DNA of 64,000 nucleotides from an uncultured Steroidobacter sp. (GTDB lineage: Bacteria > Pseudomonadota > Gammaproteobacteria > Steroidobacterales > Steroidobacteraceae). The position numbers were made by a program, and so were the translations under genes. The notes beneath the pieces are model-generated. The model ran no database searches. It saw only the letters and a list, made by a program, of their open reading frames with translations, and was not told the origin of the DNA. The DNA lies in the NCBI GenBank assembly GCA_937864115.1, contig CALMII010000005.1, positions 153,497 to 217,496 on the forward strand. Direction: 5' to 3'. Position 1 is the first letter of the stretch. Every line of letters starts with the position of its first letter. Shown piece after piece: positions 7,876 to 18,466 of the stretch.

Positions 7876-9511
7876 CGGTGTTCACCCACGTCTTGACGAC
7901 CTGCGCGACCCGGCCCGGATCCTGCGCCACCATGCCGCGCGCCTGCGCGATCTGGCCTTCGTAGTCTATCGCCGGCGTGGCGCCGGTTTCAGCGGCCATC
8001 TGCGGCGCCGTGCCATCGGGCAGCGCGGGCGGCGCATAGACAGGCTTCGGCGGCGCAGGCAGCAGGCCGCGGATCAGCGGCCGCAGCACCACGAACACCA
8101 GCGCCAGCAGCACGATCAGCGCCGCGACGAGCTTGGCGATGTCGCGCAGCAGCGGCCGTTCCCACAGCGGAATCGTCTCCGGCTGGATGTCCTCGACGAC
8201 GGTTTCGCCCTTGAACGAGGCGTTGACGACATTGACGCTGTCGCCGCGCGCTTCGCTGTAACCCACCGCGTCCTTCACCAGGCGCGTGATGTTCTCGATC
8301 TGTTCCGGCAGCAGCGCCGTCTCCGTCACCTTGCCTTCGGCATCGGTGCTGCGCAGGTTGTCGATGAGCACCGCCACGGTGATGCGCTTCAGACGACCGG
8401 CCGGCTGCCTGGTGTAGGCCACCGTGCGATCGATCTCGTAGTTGCGTGTCGCCTGCTTCGAAGTGTTGTCCGGCGGCGCCACCGTCGGCTGCTGCCCCGC
8501 AGCCGGCGTTGCGGCGGCATTCGGCGTCGCTGCGTTCGCGGCGGCTCCCGGCGGCAGCGCCACGCCCGGCGTCGGCGGCTGATTCGTGAGCGCGCCCGGC
8601 ACGCCCTGCGGACCGGCGCCGTTGCGGCTGGTTTCTTCGGCGGTCTGTTCGCTGCGAATGATCTGGCTCTCGGGCCGGTACTGTTCGCGCGCTTCTTCCG
8701 TCGTGCTCATCTCGACGTCGGCCACGACCTGGGCGCGCACGCGTCCCGCACCGACCAGCGGCGCGAGCAGTTCTTCGATGCGATGCGTGTAGCGTTCTTC
8801 CATGTCGCGCGCGATTTCGAGCTGCTTGCTGCGCACGGCGAACTCGTCCTCGGCCTTCTCCGGCGAGGACAGCAGCCGGCCCTGCTGATCGACCACGGTC
8901 ACCTGGCTCGATTCCAGCTCCGGAATGCTGGACGCGACGAGATTGACGATCGCCGTCACCTGCTCCTGCTCCAGCCGGCGACCCGGCTTCAGCTGCAGCA
9001 TCACCGACGCCGACGACGGGCGCCGGTCGCGCACGAACGCCGACTGACGCGGCAGCGCCAGATGCACGCGCGCCGCGGCGACGGGCTGCAGGTTGGAGAT
9101 CGTGCGGGCGAGTTCGGTTTCGAGCGCGTGCTGGTAGCGCGCGCCTTCCATGAACTGGCTGACGCCGAATCCCGGATCCTTCGACATCACCGAGAATCCG
9201 CCGTCGCCTTCCGGCAGACCCTGGCCCGCGAGCTTCAGCCGTGCGTCGTGCACGCGATCCGCGGGCACCGTGATCTCGCCGTTGTTGTCGAGCTTGTAGG
9301 GAATGCCGCTGGTCTGCAGCGCCTGCACGATCTGCGCCGAATCCTGCTGACCGAGATTGCCGTAGAGCAGCGCGTACGTCGGCTCCTTCGACCACAGCAC
9401 GATGCCGACGCCGGCCGCGACCGCGGCCGCGATGCCGATGAGGATCAGCAACGGCTTGAGCTGCGGCGGAATGAGCGTGGGCCGCGGCAAGGCGAGGGCT
9501 TCGGCGCTCAT
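7868..9511 (-). CDS. fliF: FliF, flagellar MS-ring protein
   Basis: FliF builds the inner-membrane MS-ring. The 547-residue product has a first membrane helix (about residues 22-42, LILIGIAAAVAAGVGIVLW), the YscJ/FliF periplasmic domains (ALLYGNLGQQDSAQIVQAL; NLQPVAAARVHLALPRQS), a Pro/Ala-rich loop, a second helix (LVAALIVLLALVFVVLRPL) and a C-terminal FliG-binding tail. It starts a tight fliF-G-H run; the gap to fliE (172 bp) contains an imperfect inverted repeat. Confidence 0.97.
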   Translation of the reverse strand: MSAEALALPRPTLIPPQLKPLLILIGIAAAVAAGVGIVLWSKEPTYALLYGNLGQQDSAQIVQALQTSGIPYKLDNNGEITVPADRVHDARLKLAGQGLPEGDGGFSVMSKDPGFGVSQFMEGARYQHALETELARTISNLQPVAAARVHLALPRQSAFVRDRRPSSASVMLQLKPGRRLEQEQVTAIVNLVASSIPELESSQVTVVDQQGRLLSSPEKAEDEFAVRSKQLEIARDMEERYTHRIEELLAPLVGAGRVRAQVVADVEMSTTEEAREQYRPESQIIRSEQTAEETSRNGAGPQGVPGALTNQPPTPGVALPPGAAANAATPNAAATPAAGQQPTVAPPDNTSKQATRNYEIDRTVAYTRQPAGRLKRITVAVLIDNLRSTDAEGKVTETALLPEQIENITRLVKDAVGYSEARGDSVNVVNASFKGETVVEDIQPETIPLWERPLLRDIAKLVAALIVLLALVFVVLRPLIRGLLPAPPKPVYAPPALPDGTAPQMAAETGATPAIDYEGQIAQARGMVAQDPGRVAQVVKTWVNTGE

Positions 9512-9536
9512 GCTTCGCTCCCTGCCGGAGCGAAGC

Positions 9537-9672
9537 AGCTACGGGCAATGAGCAAGTAGCTGTGAGCCAGAACGTCGCACCTTGCGCCTTTACCGCCGAT
9601 CACAGGGTATTTCCTCTCGATATTCATAGATTGCGTCAGTGCCTTCCGGCTCGCAGCTCGCAGCTCATCGCT
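9537..9672. repeat. Family F AGCTCGCAGCTCGCAG-type inverted repeats between fliE and fliF
   Basis: The intergenic stretch contains CAGCTACGGGCAATGAGC-like units on one side and GGCTCGCAGCTCGCAGCTCA on the other, partly complementary. The same AGCTGCGAGCCGTGAGCC-type units occur inside the flrC-like gene (about 11050-11135). Confidence 0.55.
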
Positions 9673-9683
9673 ACTCGCCCCGC

Positions 9684-10033
9684 TCAGATCGGCATGTTCA
9701 TGATTTCCTGATACGCACTCACAAACCGGTTGCGCACCTCGGTGAGCGCGCGGAACGACACGCTGGCCTTCTGCATTTCGAGCATCACCTGCGGCAGTTC
9801 GATGCCCGGCACGCCGCGTTCGAACTGCGTCGAAAGCGACGAGGCCTTCTGCTGCGCCTGGTTGACCTGTTCGATGCCCTGCTTCAGCACGTTGGCGAAG
9901 GAACCGGGCGCAGCAGCATCCGGACGCACGCCGGCAACGGCCTGCGGCGCCTCCTGCATCTGACCGCCGACACCGCGCACCTGCGACTGCATCGCGCGGA
10001 TCTGCGACAGCACGGCATCGATCTGCAACGAAC

Positions 10034-10037
<4 letters not shown>
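9684..10037 (-). CDS. fliE: FliE, MS-ring/rod junction protein
   Basis: FliE links the MS-ring to the rod and is the first exported rod component. The 117-residue protein has the typical N-terminal helix ([17 protein letters not shown]), a Gly/Ala/Pro linker, and the conserved C-terminal part ([17 protein letters not shown] and [20 protein letters not shown]). Its start overlaps the stop of the flrC-like gene by 4 bp, so it is translated from the sigma-54 transcript that begins upstream of that activator. Confidence 0.95.
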
Positions 10038-11158
<1,121 letters not shown>

Positions 11159-11169
11159 GGCACGGAAGG

Positions 11170-11185
11170 AGCAAGTTCTGTTCCA
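11170..11185 (-). promoter_or_regulatory. Sigma-54 promoter upstream of the flrC-like gene and fliE operon
   Basis: The minus strand reads TGGAACAGAACTTGCT with the GG and GC doublets 10 bp apart. It lies 12-27 bp upstream of the annotated start of the activator gene, close to it; a start at the second ATG or further in remains possible. Confidence 0.8.
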
Positions 11186-11294
11186 GTGCCCCGCCCGGGC
11201 TCATTTGCGATTCGATCCTGCGGACTCCATCACAGGTGGCAGGGTCCTGCCGTGTGATCCGTGTCCGCTGCGGCAACCGCTGGCCGCTGCCGCG

Positions 11295-12821
11295 TCAAAC
11301 TTCTGTCGCCGCGGCCTCGTTGAGCATTTCGAACTTGCGCAGCTTTTCCACCAGCGTGGTACGACGCAGCTTGAGCAGACGCGCCGCATGCGCGACGGTG
11401 CCGCCGGCACGGCTCAGCGCCTGGCGGATCAGCGAACGCTCGATCTCGAACAGGTGATCGCGCAGGTCGAGCCCGCCCGCGGGCAGTTCGGCCAGCATCT
11501 CGTGGCTGGTCACTTCGGTGAGCATGTCGAGTGCCGCACGGTCGTCGATGGCGAATTCGTCGAGCACCGCGCTCTCCTCTTCTTCGGGCAGCGTCGCCAC
11601 CTGCAGGGCCTCTTCGTCTTCGCGGCTCAGCAGGTCCTCGACCACGCCGGCCGGCCGGTACTTCGGCGGCAGGTCGGCAATGTCGACCTTGCGATTGGGA
11701 CACAGGATCGACAGGCGCTCGATCAGGTTGCCGAGTTCGCGGACGTTGCCGGGCCAGGGATGCCGGTTCAGCGCTTCCATCGCGCGCCCCGTCAGTTCGA
11801 TACGGCTGCGGCCTTCGGTGACGTTGCGGTTCGAGAAATCGCGGATCAGGAGCGGCAGATCCTCGATGCGCTCGCGCAGCGCCGGCATTTCGATGGGGAA
11901 GACGTTGAGGCGATAGAACAGGTCTTCGCGGAAATTGCCGCGGGCGATGGAATCTTCGAGATTGCGATGCGTCGCCGCGATGATGCGGACGTTGCAGCGG
12001 ATCGGCGCGTGATTGCCGACGCGTTCGAAAATGCGTTCCTGCAGGACGCGCAGCAGCTTGACCTGCATCGGCAGACTCATGTCGCCGATCTCGTCCAGGA
12101 ACAGCGTGCCGCCTTCGGCGATCTCGAAGCGGCCCTTGCGCGCGGCGATGGCGCCGGTGAACGAGCCCTTCTCGTGGCCGAACAGTTCGCTCTCCAGCAG
12201 CTCCGCCGGAATCGCGCCGCAGTTGATGGCGACGAACGGGCGCTGGCGCCGCGGGCTGGCATCGTGAATGGCGCGCGCCGCCAGTTCCTTGCCGGTGCCG
12301 GACTCGCCGAGGATCAGGACGCTGGAATCGTGCGCCGCCACCTGCCGGATCAGGCGACCGACGTCGCAGATCGCGGGCGAGTTGCCGGTCGGCATGACGA
12401 CGTCGCCGGCTTCTTCGAGCGCGGCCTGCGAGGGCACGTGCAGCGCCTTCGCCAGTGCCTGGTGCCGGAACGGAAACGGCAGGCGGATGACGCGCGAGTG
12501 CCCGACGGCCGCAGCGGGCTGCTCCGCCGCCTCCGCCGAACCGTAAGCGACGACCGGGACGTCACCCAGCTGTTCGCGCAGCGCGGCGCCGAGTTCGCGC
12601 CAGTCCAGGGAATCCCCTACATCGCCCACCAGCAATGCCGGCGGCGAGGTGGGCGACTGGATCACCGCGCGCATCAGCGCCGAGTGATCGATGAGCAGCG
12701 GTTCGAGTTCCAGAATCTTCAGTACGGCAGCGACCTGCCCGGCCCGCTCGACGTCGCAGTCGTAGACGACCGCACGCTGCAGCGTTGTCATTCGCGTTCT
12801 TGCCGATTCAATCGAATTCAT
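11295..12821 (-). CDS. fleQ: FleQ-type master flagellar regulator
   Basis: FleQ is the sigma-54-dependent master activator of flagellar genes and a c-di-GMP-responsive regulator in Pseudomonas. The 508-residue product has an N-terminal FleQ (receiver-like, lacking the phospho-Asp) domain at about residues 12-125, an AAA+ domain with Walker A GESGTGKE, Walker [10 protein letters not shown], and a C-terminal Fis-type HTH ([20 protein letters not shown]). The sigma-54 loop reads GSFTGA rather than the usual GAFTGA. An alternative start at the eleventh codon ([10 protein letters not shown]) is possible. It lies between the PilZ gene and the flrC-like gene and has its own transcription unit. Confidence 0.93.
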   Translation of the reverse strand: MNSIESARTRMTTLQRAVVYDCDVERAGQVAAVLKILELEPLLIDHSALMRAVIQSPTSPPALLVGDVGDSLDWRELGAALREQLGDVPVVAYGSAEAAEQPAAAVGHSRVIRLPFPFRHQALAKALHVPSQAALEEAGDVVMPTGNSPAICDVGRLIRQVAAHDSSVLILGESGTGKELAARAIHDASPRRQRPFVAINCGAIPAELLESELFGHEKGSFTGAIAARKGRFEIAEGGTLFLDEIGDMSLPMQVKLLRVLQERIFERVGNHAPIRCNVRIIAATHRNLEDSIARGNFREDLFYRLNVFPIEMPALRERIEDLPLLIRDFSNRNVTEGRSRIELTGRAMEALNRHPWPGNVRELGNLIERLSILCPNRKVDIADLPPKYRPAGVVEDLLSREDEEALQVATLPEEEESAVLDEFAIDDRAALDMLTEVTSHEMLAELPAGGLDLRDHLFEIERSLIRQALSRAGGTVAHAARLLKLRRTTLVEKLRKFEMLNEAAATEV

Positions 12822-13116
12822 CTTCTTCCCCAGCGGTGCGCAGAATCTTCAGTGATTCCCTGAACCGCACGGCGCTCATCGTCATCGCGATGCGCGCGAC
12901 ATCATGCGGCTCGCGATCGATTCTGCTGTGGTGTCGCTGATGTCATATCAGGGGATCCCTGAACAACGGCTTCGCGTGAACTGCTGCCAATTTTTTGGCG
13001 CACGTGTAGGGGAAGCACTTAGTCGCGAGTGCGTGTTAGTGACGACATCGCGTGCAATGCATCACGTTCTGCTGCGAAAAAAATTTCGGCGAGGAAGGCG
13101 CGTGCGCAAATTCTTC
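12822..13116. other. Non-coding stretch upstream of fleQ
   Basis: About 300 bp without a convincing gene: the only open frames lack codon bias and ribosome-binding sites. It should contain the fleQ promoter on the minus strand, but I see no sigma-54 or sigma-28 element. It is more AT-rich than its neighbours. Confidence 0.5.
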
Positions 13117-13250
13117 CTGTAGGTCAGGCTTCAGCCTGACTCCTCAGAGGCCGGCTGAAGCCGGCCCCACAGTTAAGAGGCGCAAATTCTTCCTGTAGGT
13201 CAGGCTTTAGCCTGACTCCGAAAAGAGGCCGGCTGAAGCCGGCCCCACAG
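13117..13250. repeat. Tandem pair of family A repeats (copies 3 and 4)
   Basis: Two complete units at 13117-13172 and 13193-13250. Both are preceded by GCGCAAATTCTTC, so the pair arose by tandem duplication of about 76 bp including flank. It separates the PilZ gene 3' end from fleQ and could act as terminator or mRNA 3' protector. Confidence 0.9.
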
Positions 13251-13271
13251 TGAAGAAGAAGAGATCGACGA

Positions 13272-13838
13272 CTACGGTTTCTTCGGCTGCCTCACACCCG
13301 CCACCTGGCGCCGATGCTTCCGGAACGCGAGTTTCTCCAGCAGGTCGGCGATGTGCTCGCCCGGAGGAATGAAGCGCGCCTTGATTCGGCCATCCGGCGC
13401 GATCGAGGCGATCCGGCCCACCAGTCGCAGCGGCTCGGCGATGCAATCGCGCAGATAGATCTCGAGCACGCCCTGATTGCCGAGCGGGGGATACGGCGCA
13501 CCCGCATGCCACACGGCGCCGAGTGCATTGAAACGGATCGATGCCGGTCGCGGTCGCGGCTGGCTGGAAACCAGCAGCTTGCCGACCATGTCGAGCAGCA
13601 GATTGACCTTCAGGTCGAGGCGCGCAATGTCGGCGGCATGTTGCGAGTCGTCCGGCTTTTCGAGCTGGCCGTGCTCTTCGAGCGCGGCGAGCGCCTGCAG
13701 GGAACGCAGGTTGCGATCCGCGAAGCTGCCGACGACGGCGGGATCGAACGGTTCCGGCAACGGACGCCATTCGAGCGGCACGACATCCTCGTAAGCCAGC
13801 TCTTCATAGAGAACGATGGTGTCGAGTCCTTCGTACAT
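13272..13838 (-). CDS. Atypical PilZ-like c-di-GMP-linked protein of the flagellar cluster
   Basis: The 188-residue protein sits between fliT and fleQ, where Xanthomonas-type flagellar clusters encode an atypical PilZ protein. The N-terminal half is acidic and helical (LDLKVNLLLDMVGKLL); the C-terminal half is a beta-rich PilZ-like domain (IRFNALGAVWHAG, then GVLEIYLRDCIAEPLRLVGR, and IKARFIPPGEHIADLLEKLAF). The canonical RxxxR and D/NxSxxG c-di-GMP motifs are degenerate, the second perhaps surviving as NALGAVWHAG, so ligand binding is uncertain. Co-transcribed with fliS and fliT (16 bp gap). Confidence 0.75.
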   Translation of the reverse strand: MYEGLDTIVLYEELAYEDVVPLEWRPLPEPFDPAVVGSFADRNLRSLQALAALEEHGQLEKPDDSQHAADIARLDLKVNLLLDMVGKLLVSSQPRPRPASIRFNALGAVWHAGAPYPPLGNQGVLEIYLRDCIAEPLRLVGRIASIAPDGRIKARFIPPGEHIADLLEKLAFRKHRRQVAGVRQPKKP

Positions 13839-13854
13839 CGTCAGGCCCTGCCCT

Positions 13855-14166
13855 TCAACGACTGTGTCGGATCATCTCGAGCGTCGCGTCGACCGTGTGG
13901 ACGCCCTGCTCCGGCCCTGCGGCGAGCGCAGCCTCCGGCGAGTCCACGGCGGCGATCTTCGCGACCGCGGCGTCCGATTCGGCCATCGCCTGGCGCAAGG
14001 CCAGCAGCCACTGCTGGTCCGACGGCGACGCGCTGGCATTGAGACGATCGAGCAGCACGCGGCGCTCTTCGACCGTCTTCGGCACATCCTGCCACTGACC
14101 GTGCATGGCCTGCCGCACGAGCTTGTGCGTGACGGCCATGACGCTGTCGGCGATGGCGGAGGTCAT
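13855..14166 (-). CDS. fliT: FliT-like flagellar chaperone
   Basis: A 103-residue mostly helical protein directly after fliS (4 bp overlap). FliT is the FliD export chaperone and is encoded after fliS in many gammaproteobacteria. Sequence conservation is low, but size, helical character (VEERRVLLDRLNA; QQWLLALRQAMAESDAAV) and position all fit. The assignment rests mainly on context. Confidence 0.7.
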   Translation of the reverse strand: MTSAIADSVMAVTHKLVRQAMHGQWQDVPKTVEERRVLLDRLNASASPSDQQWLLALRQAMAESDAAVAKIAAVDSPEAALAAGPEQGVHTVDATLEMIRHSR

Positions 14167-14573
14167 CGCGTCACCTGCCGGGCGTCGACAGGAATGGCGA
14201 CCCAGGCGCTGCGCAGTTCGTTCAGCAGACCGCTGACTTCATCCAGCAGTTCTGCTTGGTTGTTGGCCAGGGCGGTCAGCAGCCGGCGGCTCATGTAATC
14301 GTACAAGTCGCCGAGATTGGCAGCGATCTGTCCGCCGGAAGTCATGTCGAGACTGCCGTGCAATTCGGCGACGATCGAGATCGTGCGGTTCAGCAAGCGG
14401 GCCTTTTCGGCGGTCTCGCCGCGCTGCATGCAGCCGCGGGCGGTCGCAATGCGTTCGAGCGCTCCGTCCATCAGCATCACGATGAGCCCATGCGGATCGG
14501 ACGCAGCGACGCCACCATGAGCGGCAGCGCTCTGGTATGCAGCCAAGTTCGATGTACGCGCATAGCCTGACAT
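14163..14573 (-). CDS. fliS: FliS, flagellin export chaperone
   Basis: FliS binds the C-terminal helix of flagellin and prevents premature polymerisation. The 136-residue product begins MSGYARTSNLAAYQSAAAHG and has the conserved helices DPHGLIVMLMDGALERIATA, LLNRTISIVAELHGSLD and LGDLYDYMSRRLLTAL. Length is standard. It is downstream of fliD with a ~97 bp gap and overlaps fliT. Confidence 0.96.
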   Translation of the reverse strand: MSGYARTSNLAAYQSAAAHGGVAASDPHGLIVMLMDGALERIATARGCMQRGETAEKARLLNRTISIVAELHGSLDMTSGGQIAANLGDLYDYMSRRLLTALANNQAELLDEVSGLLNELRSAWVAIPVDARQVTR

Positions 14574-14670
14574 GTAACTGCTCCGAATCCTTCTACGAAG
14601 GATAACGGCGGCTTGCAGGGAGACTTGAGCAACTCCGCCGCCCAGATCCGTCTTCGCGCCCCTGAAATCT

Positions 14671-16053
14671 CTACTTCTTGTTGAGATTCTGCAGCGACTC
14701 GATCTGCTGCGACATGTAGCTCGACGTCACCTGCATCTGCGACAGCATCGTGTCGAGACGCGTGAACTGCATGATGTAGACCTGCAGCTTTGCTTCCATT
14801 CGCGCATCGAGATCGTCCTTGCGCTTCACGATACTTTCCTGCTGTTTCGTCAGCGCCTTGCTGCGCGTATCCAGACCACCACCCGACTGCAGTCGCGCGT
14901 CCGCCTTGCTGTACAGGTTGGCGGCAATGCCCGATTCCGAACCAAACAGCTTGCCGACCGCATCGAAGTTGTCGGTGAGGGCCTTCTGCAGCTTCGTGCT
15001 GTCGATGGCAAGCGTGCCATCGCGCTGTGTGGTGATGCCGATCGCCGCCAGCGTCTGGAACCCGCTTGCCTGGCCATCGACGGGCTGAGCCAGTGCCCGG
15101 CGCAGCTCGCTCTCGATGGACGAGAGCAGTGAGTCGCCGATCATGGGACCGGCAACGTTGGTTCCGGGGCTGTAGCTGCGCAGCTTCGCCATCTGGGTTG
15201 CCAGCGCATTGTAGGCACTGACGAATCCTTCGATCTTCTTGGTCGCCGCCGCAGAGTCATAGCCGATCGTCAGCGAAACGGTCTCATCCTCCGCGGTCGT
15301 CTTGAGCAGCGTCAGGGTCACCCCGTCGACGACGCCGTCGATGACGTTCGAACCGCTGCGGCTCTCGGCACCCGCGATGTTCACGATGGCGTCCTGCGCC
15401 GCTGCGATCACCGTGTAGTTCGACGTATCGTCAGCGCTGAATGCAACCGCCGAGAGGCCGCCATCGCCGCCCGTCTGCGCGACGGCGAGGTTATTGGCTT
15501 CGCCGGTCCTGGACGAAGACAACACGAGGCGCGCGCCATCGGTGCCCTGCACGATCGTCGCCCGCACACCCACGTTATCCGACGAGCCGTTGATGGCGTC
15601 GCGGATACCGGCCAGCGTCGAATTCTCGCTGGTGATTTCCACAGAGAAACTGGAACTGCCGAGCGACAGCGTCAAGGTACCTGTTCCCACGGTGCTGCCG
15701 CTGCCGCCGGCGAACGGATTGGAGGAAATCTGATGGGCTTTGGCGAGCTGCTGGACCGATACCTCGTAGGTGCCCGGCACGGAAGCGGACCCTGCCGAGA
15801 CGGTGAAAACCTCCTTGTTGCCGCTGACTGCCGAGCGGGTGCTGAAGGCATCCACGGTCTTGAGCGACGTCAGCGCCGAGCGGAACGTGGACATGGAGCC
15901 CATCAACTGGCCAAGCGCGGAGATCTGCGTCGTGACGCGCGCGCTCTGGCGGGCGATCTGCTGATCCGCGGTGGCTCGGTCGGCCGCGACGAGCTGCGAC
16001 GCGAGGGACCGAACGTCGATCTGCGATCCGCCGACTGCCGTTGATGTTGCCAC
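14671..16053 (-). CDS. fliD: FliD, filament cap protein
   Basis: FliD caps the filament and folds flagellin subunits into place. The 460-residue product has the N-terminal FliD domain (GGSQIDVRSLASQLVAADR; DAFSTRSAVSGNKEVFTVSA), a variable middle with flagellin-hook IN motif-like repeats, and a C-terminal coiled coil (TSSYMSQQIESLQNLNKK). Typical length. It follows flaG by 30 bp and precedes fliS. Confidence 0.96.
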   Translation of the reverse strand: MATSTAVGGSQIDVRSLASQLVAADRATADQQIARQSARVTTQISALGQLMGSMSTFRSALTSLKTVDAFSTRSAVSGNKEVFTVSAGSASVPGTYEVSVQQLAKAHQISSNPFAGGSGSTVGTGTLTLSLGSSSFSVEITSENSTLAGIRDAINGSSDNVGVRATIVQGTDGARLVLSSSRTGEANNLAVAQTGGDGGLSAVAFSADDTSNYTVIAAAQDAIVNIAGAESRSGSNVIDGVVDGVTLTLLKTTAEDETVSLTIGYDSAAATKKIEGFVSAYNALATQMAKLRSYSPGTNVAGPMIGDSLLSSIESELRRALAQPVDGQASGFQTLAAIGITTQRDGTLAIDSTKLQKALTDNFDAVGKLFGSESGIAANLYSKADARLQSGGGLDTRSKALTKQQESIVKRKDDLDARMEAKLQVYIMQFTRLDTMLSQMQVTSSYMSQQIESLQNLNKK

Positions 16054-16083
16054 TAGCCTTCTCCAGTCATGGTCGCGCTGCCG

Positions 16084-16449
16084 TTACACCGTCAGGTCGA
16101 GCAAGGACATCGACCTGGCGTCGAAGCGCCGCGCGAGTTGCAGCACCTCTTCATTGGGAATCTGCCGGATGACGGTGCCGGTCGCGGTTTCGCGTACCGT
16201 CACCACTGTCACGCCGGATTCGTCGTCGACGCGAAATTCGACTTCGCGACCGACGCTCTTCAAATACGAATCGATCTGCCGGGCCGCTGCACGCACCGCT
16301 GCGTTCAGTTCCTCGGCAGACGGCTGCTGCGCCGGCTTTTCGACGGTCGCGGCCATCCGAACATCCGTAGCAACTTTCGCGCCAAGGGGGCTGGAATTGC
16401 TTGCGACTTTCGTAGCGACGACTGCCGTGGCCGTTTCCATTGCCTTCAT
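16084..16449 (-). CDS. flaG: FlaG family protein
   Basis: FlaG proteins are small factors found between flagellin and fliD that limit filament length in Pseudomonas and Campylobacter. The 121-residue product has a low-complexity N-terminus and the conserved C-terminal FlaG domain (AARQIDSYLKSVGREVEFRV; GTVIRQIPNEEVLQLARRF). It lies in the expected place, after the fliC terminator and before fliD. Confidence 0.92.
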   Translation of the reverse strand: MKAMETATAVVATKVASNSSPLGAKVATDVRMAATVEKPAQQPSAEELNAAVRAAARQIDSYLKSVGREVEFRVDDESGVTVVTVRETATGTVIRQIPNEEVLQLARRFDARSMSLLDLTV

Positions 16450-16479
16450 GACTGCACCTCCTCCGCCTGCGAAGAGGGA

Positions 16480-16532
16480 AAACAGAAAAGGCAGCGGGCA
16501 GTGAGAGACTTGCGTCCCTCACCGCCCGCTGC
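16480..16532 (-). terminator. Rho-independent terminator of fliC
   Basis: On the minus strand a GC-rich stem (GCAGCGGGC...GCCCGCTGC, with GTGAG/CTCAC continuing the pairing) occupies 16491-16532. It is followed by CTTTTCTGTTTTCC. It lies 53 bp after the fliC stop. Confidence 0.85.
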
Positions 16533-16584
16533 AGACCGGTTCGCCCGAAGGCGTTGGGTCATGGCCGTCTCACCTCACCGTGGA

Positions 16585-18012
16585 TTAACCACGGAGCAGG
16601 CTGAGCACGTTCTGCGGAGCCGAGTTGGCCTGCGCCACCATCGCCGTACCTGCCTGCTGCAGGATCTGCGAACGGGTCAGCGCTGCCGTTTCAGCCGCGA
16701 AGTCCGTGTCCAGGATGCGCGAACGCGCGGCCGAGAGGTTCTCGGCAGTCGTCTGCACGCTGGTGATGGCCGACGTGAAGCGGTTCTGCAAGGCACCCAT
16801 CGCGGCGCGGTTGGAGCTGACCGAGGACAGCGCCGCATCGATGCGCATGATCGCGCTCTGTGCGCCTTCGATCGTCGAGATGTCGAGCGAGTCGACGCCC
16901 AGCGCGTCCTTGGCAATCGCGGCGTTCAGGCCGAGGGTGGCGACAGTGCCGCCGATGTCCAGCGAGCCCGTCGAGGACACCGCGAGCGTGCCACGCAGCG
17001 CATCGGCGAAGTCACCACCCGTCACCGTGAGACCGTCGGTACCGGCAGTGAAACCCGTGCCACTTTCGGTCACCGTGATGTTGCGGCCGTCAGCCGCCGT
17101 CAGGGTGAGAGCGCCGCCGTTCAGGCTGGCGATGACGCCCGTCTGGTTCGACACGCCGTTGATCGCGTCGCGCAGAGCCGAGTTCGACAGGGCCGTGGCG
17201 ACGTCCTGGTTCGTGAACACCGCCGTGCCGTTGATCGACAGGTTGTACGTATCGGCAGCCGTGCCGCCGATCGCACCAACCGTCTGGGTACCGGTGGTCG
17301 AGGCGCGGACCGTCAGACCGGCGATGCCGGCGTCGTTGATGGCGCGAGCCTTGGCGTAAGCCGAGGTGCCGTCCTGACCATCCGCCGTACCGGCAAAGCC
17401 GGCGCTGGTGTTGATCGTGGTGGCCGCGCCGCCGTTCACGCTGATCGTGATGTCGGTCGATGCAGCACCCGACACTTCCGTGCCGGTTTCCTGCGCGATG
17501 CCGCCGATGCTGGAAGCCTTCACGCTGCCGATGGCGAAGTTGATCGTCTGGTTCGCGTTCGCGCCAACCTGGAAGGACGCGCTGCTGAACGAACCGTCGA
17601 TGATGCGCTGGCCGTTGAACTCGGTGTTCAGGGCGATACGGTCGATTTCAGCCTGCAGCTGCACCACTTCTTCCTGCAGCGCCTGGCGGTCGCCGGTGCT
17701 GTTGGTCGAGTTGGCGGACTGCAGCGACAGTTCGCGCATACGCTGCAGAATGTTGCTGGTTTCAGCCATCGCGCCTTCGGCGGTCTGCGTGAGCGAGATA
17801 CCGTCGTTGGCGTTGCGGGCCGCAACCGTGAGGCCGCGGATCTGGCTGGTGAAACGCTCGGAAATCGCGAGACCGGCGGCGTCGTCCTTCGCGCTGTTGA
17901 TGCGCAGACCGGAAGACAGACGCTGCAGGGACGTCGCGAGCTGGTTGCCCGATGTCGTGAGGTTGCGTTGAGCATTCAGCGACATCACGTTCGTGTTGAT
18001 AACAAGTGCCAT
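16585..18012 (-). CDS. fliC: FliC, flagellin
   Basis: Flagellin is the filament subunit. The 475-residue product has the invariant N-terminal D0/D1 region ([37 protein letters not shown]) and C-terminal D1/D0 region ([35 protein letters not shown]) around a variable surface domain of about 240 residues. The ATG has AGGAG upstream. A single flagellin gene is visible here, with its own sigma-28 promoter and terminator. Confidence 0.98.
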   Translation of the reverse strand: MALVINTNVMSLNAQRNLTTSGNQLATSLQRLSSGLRINSAKDDAAGLAISERFTSQIRGLTVAARNANDGISLTQTAEGAMAETSNILQRMRELSLQSANSTNSTGDRQALQEEVVQLQAEIDRIALNTEFNGQRIIDGSFSSASFQVGANANQTINFAIGSVKASSIGGIAQETGTEVSGAASTDITISVNGGAATTINTSAGFAGTADGQDGTSAYAKARAINDAGIAGLTVRASTTGTQTVGAIGGTAADTYNLSINGTAVFTNQDVATALSNSALRDAINGVSNQTGVIASLNGGALTLTAADGRNITVTESGTGFTAGTDGLTVTGGDFADALRGTLAVSSTGSLDIGGTVATLGLNAAIAKDALGVDSLDISTIEGAQSAIMRIDAALSSVSSNRAAMGALQNRFTSAITSVQTTAENLSAARSRILDTDFAAETAALTRSQILQQAGTAMVAQANSAPQNVLSLLRG

Positions 18013-18111
18013 GAAACTAACTCCTGGTAACTACTTTGCCGGGACGCCCGTCCGCGGCTCTCATTTCAGCACTGGCGGCGTGATGTGCGCCGGATTGCTG
18101 TTTCAAGGGCT

Positions 18112-18138
18112 GTATCGGTGCCCGCCGGGCGAACTTGA
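18112..18138 (-). promoter_or_regulatory. Sigma-28 (FliA) promoter of fliC
   Basis: On the minus strand TCAAGTTC, an 11-nt spacer, then ACCGATAC; this matches TAAAGTTT-N11-GCCGATAA in spacing and most positions. It lies about 100 bp upstream of the fliC ATG. Confidence 0.85.
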
Positions 18139-18237
18139 GAGGGGCAATGGCGATCGTTGAGAAGTGCGGAATGGATCACGGAACGTTGTGCTTCGCGGTG
18201 GTTTGTCCGCGGTGCGGGTGCAGGAGGAAGAGGCGCC

Positions 18238-18443
18238 TGCTGCGGGTCAGGCTTGCAGGTCAGGCTTTGAGATGAGAGCGAATCAGGCGTCCCTTCCTCC
18301 GCGCAGCGGGGAGGAGGCGCGCGAAGCGAGCCGGAGATCCCCCAGCGAGGGGAGAAGGACAGGATGGGGGTTGCTTGAAAAAGCTGCGCAACTCCCACTC
18401 GCCCCCACCCTAACCCTCCCCCGCTACGCGGAGGAGGGGATCC
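18238..18443. repeat. Degenerate family A fragment plus two family B half-elements
   Basis: The 18013-18466 gap has no gene on either strand that I can support. After the fliC promoter it holds two GGTCAGGCTT fragments of family A (18244-18270). It also holds two oppositely oriented family B blocks (about 18295-18370 and 18401-18443), with CCTCCGCGCAGCGGGGAGG and CCCTCCCCCGCTACGCGGAG at their hearts. Confidence 0.75.
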
Positions 18444-18466
18444 GAGGGCGTGACTCTATGAACAAA

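Noticed and set aside
7244..9559. Long plus-strand frame across fliF/fliG (771 codons)
   Set aside because: Antisense of two clearly identified genes; no own features.
12904..13122. 72-codon ORF upstream of fleQ
   Set aside because: No ribosome-binding site, poor codon bias and it ends in a family A repeat.
13117..13250. Regularly spaced repeats that might be a CRISPR array
   Set aside because: The units are palindromic doublets of variable length with almost no unique spacers, and there are no cas genes.
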